A stretch of DNA of 64,000 nucleotides, from assembly GCF_036373705.1 (NCBI RefSeq), contig NC_089866.1:3915001-3979000 (forward strand), read 5' to 3'. Numbering within the stretch: position 1 is the stretch's first letter; every line of letters begins with the position of its first letter. The stretch is from Amia ocellicauda (lineage: Eukaryota > Chordata > Actinopteri > Amiiformes > Amiidae). The position numbers and the translations under genes were made by a program. The notes beneath the pieces are model-generated. The model saw only the letters and a list, made by a program, of their open reading frames with translations, did not search any database and was not told the DNA's origin. Positions 58,660 through 64,000 of the stretch are shown here, in pieces.

Positions 58660-58803
58660 AAGCCAGTAGCAGGCAGGTGAGCGCATGTGAGCGCATGTGA
58701 GCGCAGGGATCTCTGCGCCGAGCCCCGCTGCGCACACCCCCGTCTTCCGCGCTATAAGAGCAGCGCCCGCCCGGCCGCCCCAGAGCCGCCGCTCAGCACG
58801 GAG
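58660..58803 (+). promoter_or_regulatory. il4r-like gene promoter and noncoding exon 1
   Basis: A short CpG-rich island contains three tandem 10-base units gtgagcgca(t/g) at 58677-58706. A TATA-like ctataagag follows (core at 58753), and a splice donor cggag|gtaaga has its GT at 58804. Spacing from the TATA-like box puts the start near 58783, giving a noncoding exon of about 20 bases. It matches the arrangement at il21r: GC-rich noncoding exon ending gag|gtaa, then a multi-kb first intron. Confidence 0.55.
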
Positions 58804-59424
58804 GTAAGAGACGCGCGGCTACTGCGCCTGCGTGCTTCTATTTCTAGCAGCGTCTGGGGACCGAGAGAAGCGACAGCTTATTGCAAACGGACACAATAGA
58901 TACACAATGTAACGAGGGTTCATTCATGCACACACGCTGGCGTGCACATATGATGCTGTCTGTGGATCAGGGCAGTTCATGCTGCAGTGGTTTAAAAAGA
59001 TTAAAAAGTCATGAAAGGAGAAGTTAGAGAAGTTCATGTAATTTCAGATAGTCTTCGCTTTTAAACATTTTTTAACCAGATAAAGTATTAGTATTACTTA
59101 TAAGTATTTATATTATTAATACAAATAATAACTATTAATAATGATGATACTTGTATTATTATTATTATTATTATAAATTAGTTAGCCGTTCATATTATTA
59201 GGCATTTTAACTTTAATTGTTTAAAGGTGCATCATTTAAATGTCGTTTCGGGTGTTTCAAGTTATTTCTCTAGTTTCCGTTGATTCACAGATCTATACAA
59301 ATGCTCTGTATTTGTGTGTCCTTTAAAGGTTGTTCAGTAAACTTAAGGGAACTTCCCAAATTGAAAATATGTATATTTAGATGACAAAGACTTCTGTTAT
59401 TGAGCACAGCTTGCGCGTTGACGC

Positions 59425-59504
59425 ATTATTACCGTATTTCTCGCACTATTGTCGTATTTCTCGCATTATTACCGTATTTCTGTCACTATTACCGTATTTC
59501 TCGT
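59425..59504. repeat. minisatellite, four 20-bp units
   Basis: Units at 59425, 59445, 59465 and 59485 follow the pattern attattaccgtatttctcgc with one to four changes each. CpG appears once or twice per unit. Confidence 0.95.
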
Positions 59505-60300
59505 ATCTACTTACGTGTTAAAATAGCGCTAGTTCTGCCATAACCACCATCACCACCTAGCAAATTCAAATTGCACTTACCTGAAGGTTTTAGTTTTAGT
59601 TTTGTTTTACAATCACAAGTAGCCTGCACGTCTGTGTAGCAGCAATATTTTGCAAATGAATGACACATTTACTAAATTATACAGTGAGGAGAAAAAACAC
59701 TACAAACAGCTCTGGTGCAGGGAATTAACAACCCACCGGCCACCGCCACCACCACTGCCACCAGTTTACCTTACATGAACTGCATCAGAAAAGCTTTTGG
59801 CTTCAGGTTCTCGGGACACTGGGAGTCACATGAGGTTATTTCAATGTTTTTCATTCTCTTATCAGACACTTCTTCAGATCAGCTCTAACCAACTTCTGAT
59901 TTACGCTCGTACCACTGGTTTGTTTAGTGTGAATGTCTGCCCACTCTGATGAGGTGATGTTACAAGCATGCCTAAGCATCACTTCTGTAGTTTGAATCCA
60001 GGGCCAGTGAGAAGACGATGGTTAAACGCATCAGACTGCATTGATCGGGTATAAATAAGGAAGACCTACTGTATTTTGCTGATGCAATCCACAGTCTCTT
60101 ATCAGAGCTCTCACATGTCCAGCACTTTTATAACATTTCCATTTGAAGTGAGAAAACTCGTTCTGTTTGATGAAAGAAACTCAGTTCTGAGAATGAATGA
60201 ATGGCAATAAAAAAGCAGCAAGGGAGCAGAACAGACAACTACAGAAAATAGAACTACAGTCTTGTATGATTTTGGTTTACTACATACAAATCCTGCACAT

Positions 60301-60316
60301 ATATACACACATATAA

Positions 60317-60347
<31 letters not shown>

Positions 60348-60375
60348 TACATACATATATATACATATATATGCA
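60301..60375. repeat. (CA)n/(TA)n microsatellite
   Basis: Interrupted CA run with flanking TA/CA alternation. Short Cys/Val-rich frames here are artefacts. Confidence 0.9.
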
Positions 60376-62214
60376 TGCTTGCTAGTTTTCCCTGCCACAA
60401 TCCCATTACATTACTATGCCGGTTTTCTTATGCTAAATTCCAAGTATTTGGGTGTGCAGTAAGTGCTCCACTGCCCACTCTCAACAGACTGAGGGTCTGC
60501 CAGTAACCGTCCCACGCGCTGGGAGATAAAGTTGTCAATGTGAGTAACGACCTCTAATGCAACGAGGAAAGTACACTTCACTAAGGCACAGAGGATCAGT
60601 CATAGCTTTTCTTTTTCAGTTCTGATGGCTTGTCTTAAAAAAGAAAGCTCTCACCTTCCCATCACCAGTTGCTCATTTCTGGGCAAAGAAGTGAAATCTC
60701 TGGCTATCATTTCGATCAGTGATGGAGACCCTGATATGAACAGCCTTGTATGCAGCGCAGTGGGTAGAAAGGCAGCAATGCACAAGATTCCTTCATAGGC
60801 CGCTATTGTTTGTCTGACATGTTTGTTTCAGGACTGATTAAAGCTCCATTGTTGTATGAACGTATTTTGATTGTACTGATAATTTGGAATCATCTTATTT
60901 GCTTGTTTATTTGTTATTTACTGATGAAAGAAAATCATGATGATTAAAAAAGAAGAAGAAACTGATTACCATATCCAACTGGTACCATTAAAGGGGAGTT
61001 ATAAGAAATGTGTCACTTTCTCCAGAGGGAAAACCGTTTGAATCTTTTTCTGTACTATTGCTGTACAATATCTGCTTCCGCTGTCTCTATTTTCATTATA
61101 TTGAACGATCGAAGGGTTAGTCTGAGCGCATGGCACATTTCATTGCATTGAGGATTGAAAAGCTGAGATTATACACCTCGTGAGTTGGATTCACACATGG
61201 TAGGATGAGATCTGAACTAACTGAGAATAAAAACATATTCAGTCTTGTAGATATGCTGAGGTGCATCACTGTACAAGCATACCTTAGGAGAAACTGCCTG
61301 CAAAATCTGGTGTAGGGGCTGTTTAAGTATTACTGCAGCTGTATAAAGTGTTGCCTTTTTGTCTGTATGTTTGTGTGTGTAAAAATCTTTTATTCTAAGA
61401 CATGTGAAAATGAAATGTCTTTGCACTGTGAGTGGGCAACTGAACACACAGACACAAAAAGGTACTGCTTGCTGCTGTTTGTTTACAGCTGTGTGTAACT
61501 CCTTTCGAGACTCACGCTTGGGAACAGTACAAGCAGATAGCTAGCATGTGCCTCAGAGCCCATACGCTTTCAATTTGAGAGGGGAAAAAGGTGGCACAAT
61601 CTGCTGGTGAAGTGTTGTCTGATTCTGAGCTCAGTCTTCAGCACCAGAGGGGGACAGCTCCGTGACCCGCTGCCTTTCGGGACACAGATCGGAGTCATCA
61701 AGTCATCAGTGAATGAATGAACGAATGAATCTTCCTGGATGTGTTTTCAGACAGTGCTGTTTGTGCTGCGGTCTCTTTTCTTTGCAGGGTCTATTGATAT
61801 GGATACCCTTGCACGATAAGCTGTGCAATGCTTGATGCTTAGCTTATCTGCCTTCCTTTGTGAGTCTGTCTTGTTGCTTTGATGCTGCTTAAAATACCTT
61901 CTGAGAACAATACAACATGCTCCTTTTGCCTCGGTGCCATGGTTGTCTTCTGCACAAGTGTTCCTTTTGTTTTTGTCCTTCCCGATGCTTCCCTATGAAC
62001 TTACCCGCACAGCACTTTACTGCGGGCGTCAACCGCACCAACTGACGCTTGGGGGCATCAGCCTGTATGAATACACCTGTGTGTAGCTGCGCAAATTAAC
62101 AAAACAAGAACTACGCCTTTCAGACTATGCCGAGAAAGACACTACGCTGAATGCTGTGACAGCCACCCATATTTTAAACATGCAACCCAACGTCTTCACA
62201 GGTGTGACGGAAAC

Positions 62215-63829
62215 ATGAAGCACGGATCAAGATTGCTGGCCTTCCTGTGGGTGATTTATGGTAGTGGTGGCTTGTCTGGAGCCGCCAGATCAGAAGGTAA
62301 TACCCAATGTTTTGTAAGACTCTTCATTTGGTTTGAAGATGGCACCACATTTACCTGCCTGTTTCCTATGCAATACTATTGTGTTTTCCGTAAAGGTGCC
62401 TTGGATAAAGACAACTGCCAAAAGGGATAATTAACATGGCCGATGGTTTGGGTGTAACACAACTGCAGGCCTTGGCAGTGGACCTAGCTGCAGATAGATC
62501 ATAGACACAAGGACAGCTGGTCTTTGTAGAGAAGGATGTGGATCGGGCGATATTCACTGTTGTATCCGTTGTGTCCCAGATCACAGCGCTCTCCCGTATT
62601 GTGTGAACGATTACGTTGTCACCGTAAACTGCACCATGAAAATCCCTGCAAATGATACTGATGACACCACCTATTACCTGGAGATGCTGTACATTTTGAA
62701 CGAGTAAGCTTTAGCATTTTATTTTCTCATTCTCTTGTCTTGGGTTAAAAGTAGCCTACGCCCGGCATTTGGTATATTGGTCTGTTCTCTATATTTCACA
62801 CAGCAGAGGAACATGTTTATTCTGGACTGTGCAGAACCGTTTTGGTTTAATGTATGAGTTTATGAATAGTGAATTAATTGTCACCTCTTTCTTTTTCTTC
62901 TCTAATTGAAATAGTCTTACTCTGTTTCTCACCAAGAACAAAACCTTTTAGGCATTTTTATGTTAATATTTCACTACAGAAAACATGAAGAAACTAATAA
63001 ACACATGAATACAACTAAATAAATTATCTTTGGAACAAAGAACTGAGAATAGTGAATAACAGAAGTGAGAATTTCCCGACCTTTCTGAGGTACAGTATTT
63101 ATGATATACGATGAAATCCCAAACCTAATTTAAATTTAAAGCATTTTTCTTTTTCTTTTTCTGCAGCAGGCCATTTACTTGCCAGTTTGAAAAGCAAGTA
63201 GACATTTACCAGTGCGCTTTCGATGTAACTGATGAATTTATAGATGCAGACACGTATTTAATTACTCTATATCGCACACTCAATGGACAAACCTCTGCAT
63301 TTGAGACATTCAGCTATACCCCACACCATTTCAGTAAGTAATCATTTGCTCATTTCACAGCCCTGGTATAGGGTATTACAGAGGGGTTTTAATAAGGGAG
63401 TGAAGGAAGTGACTTGAACGATTCTTGGACAGCTGTTTCACAGGGCGGGAAAATCATGATTAAGTTCTTTGTTCCAATCCTGCATATTCACTTGCTGGAT
63501 CTGCACATATAAGTCTAACTAAGTAAAAATGTGTCCTGTATTCTCGTATAGTAGATACATGATGTGTAGAAGGAACAATGTCAGGGGAGTCACTGACGCA
63601 AGGGGGAACATGTGATGCCTTTTTTCTGTGAAACCCACTTCTTGATCTTTTGTGTCTGTTTTGACTTGTTTTCCCAGTTAAGTTACGTACTCCGATTAAC
63701 TTCAGTGTCAATGAAAGTATGCCCCAAGAATGTGTTTTTACATGGAAGAGAAACTATGATAGATTATTGCTGCTTCAGATGAGCCTCCACCATGAACTGC
63801 AATTTCACAAGAAGGGATATCCCAACAGC
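62215..63829 (+). CDS. il4r: class I cytokine receptor, probably interleukin-4 receptor alpha; 5' part, cut by the window end
   Basis: Coding exons: 62215-62296, 62580-62703, 63167-63333, 63678-63829, then intron to the edge; exon 2 begins at acceptor 62202. They encode a signal peptide (MKHGSRLLAFLWVIYGSGG...), then D1 with LPYCVNDYVVTVNCTM, an FTCQF Cys, and YQCAFDVTDEFIDADTYL. The hinge and start of D2 follow (IKLRTPINFSV, ECVFTWKRNYD). The CVxDY...NCxM pattern and the CxxxxxDxxxxADxY block fit IL4R alpha. WSXWS, transmembrane and signalling parts are outside the window. Exon phases 1-2-1-0 and the 152-nt D2 exon equal those of il21r next door, marking tandem paralogues. In the family this chain binds IL-4/IL-13-type ligands and activates STAT6. 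Alternatives: a second il21r copy or an IL2RB-like chain. Exon 4 has a NAGNAG acceptor. Confidence 0.85.
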
Positions 63830-64000
63830 GTATGTAACATCTTTATGTTCATTTTTAGATGAATATCGTAGGTGACGTTAGAGCTTGACAGAGAGAAAAT
63901 TGTCTCGTTCAAATTGTCTCTTTCAAATGAGAAATGAAAGAGACAGGCTTTCTAAGATCCAGTGTCCCAGTTGAACGTGACCTCTGATGACATTGTTGGA
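63830..64000 (+). other. start of the next il4r-like intron
   Basis: Intron sequence after donor gtatgt at 63830. No exon before the window ends. Confidence 0.7.

Larger units (their letters stand above)
58804..62201. other. first intron of the il4r-like gene
   Basis: 3.4-kb presumed intron. It holds a 4 x 20-bp minisatellite, a CA/TA-rich run, a second copy of a 22-base motif at 60980-61001 and an (ATT)n run near 59154-59175. No exon was recognised. Confidence 0.5.

Overview
The window is vertebrate nuclear DNA, most likely from a ray-finned fish. Evidence: GT-AG introns, CpG-rich promoters, single-copy vertebrate genes, several fish-type Tc1 transposons, CR1/L2-like and other LINE fragments, a Ty3/gypsy remnant and many trinucleotide microsatellites. 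The species cannot be fixed from sequence alone; the CR1-like tails recall non-teleost or early-branching ray-finned fishes (weak inference).

Layout. (1) 72-599, minus: first coding exon of usp31, with a CpG-rich likely promoter at about 1.3-1.86 kb. (2) 1.9-8.1 kb: intergenic, no gene seen. (3) 8276-17957, minus: complete cog7, 17 coding exons totalling 2310 nt (769 residues plus stop). (4) 18-25.5 kb: spacer with microsatellites and two LINE fragments. (5) 25.6-41.4 kb, plus: il21r, with a probable noncoding first exon, eight coding exons and 563 residues, including signal peptide, WSEWS box, transmembrane helix, Box1 and a C-terminal YxxQ. (6) 41.4-57.7 kb: transposon-rich spacer with three Tc1-like copies, an L1/Tx1-like fragment, a Ty3/gypsy gag-protease remnant, two copies of a GC-rich repeat and a long inverted repeat. 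(7) 58.6 kb to the end, plus: the 5' part of a second class I cytokine receptor, best read as il4r, cut by the window edge.

In mammals usp31, cog7, IL4R and IL21R lie on the same chromosome arm (human 16p12), so the content is conserved synteny. cog7 is a housekeeping Golgi-tethering gene and usp31 a deubiquitinase. The two receptor genes are tandem paralogues with the same intron-phase pattern. No new molecular system was found. The most useful observations concern gene structure: a probable GC-AG intron and a weak donor in cog7, a NAGNAG acceptor in il4r, a short uORF and a conserved STAT-type motif in il21r, and the receptor gene order. Several undescribed-looking repeats are also reported.
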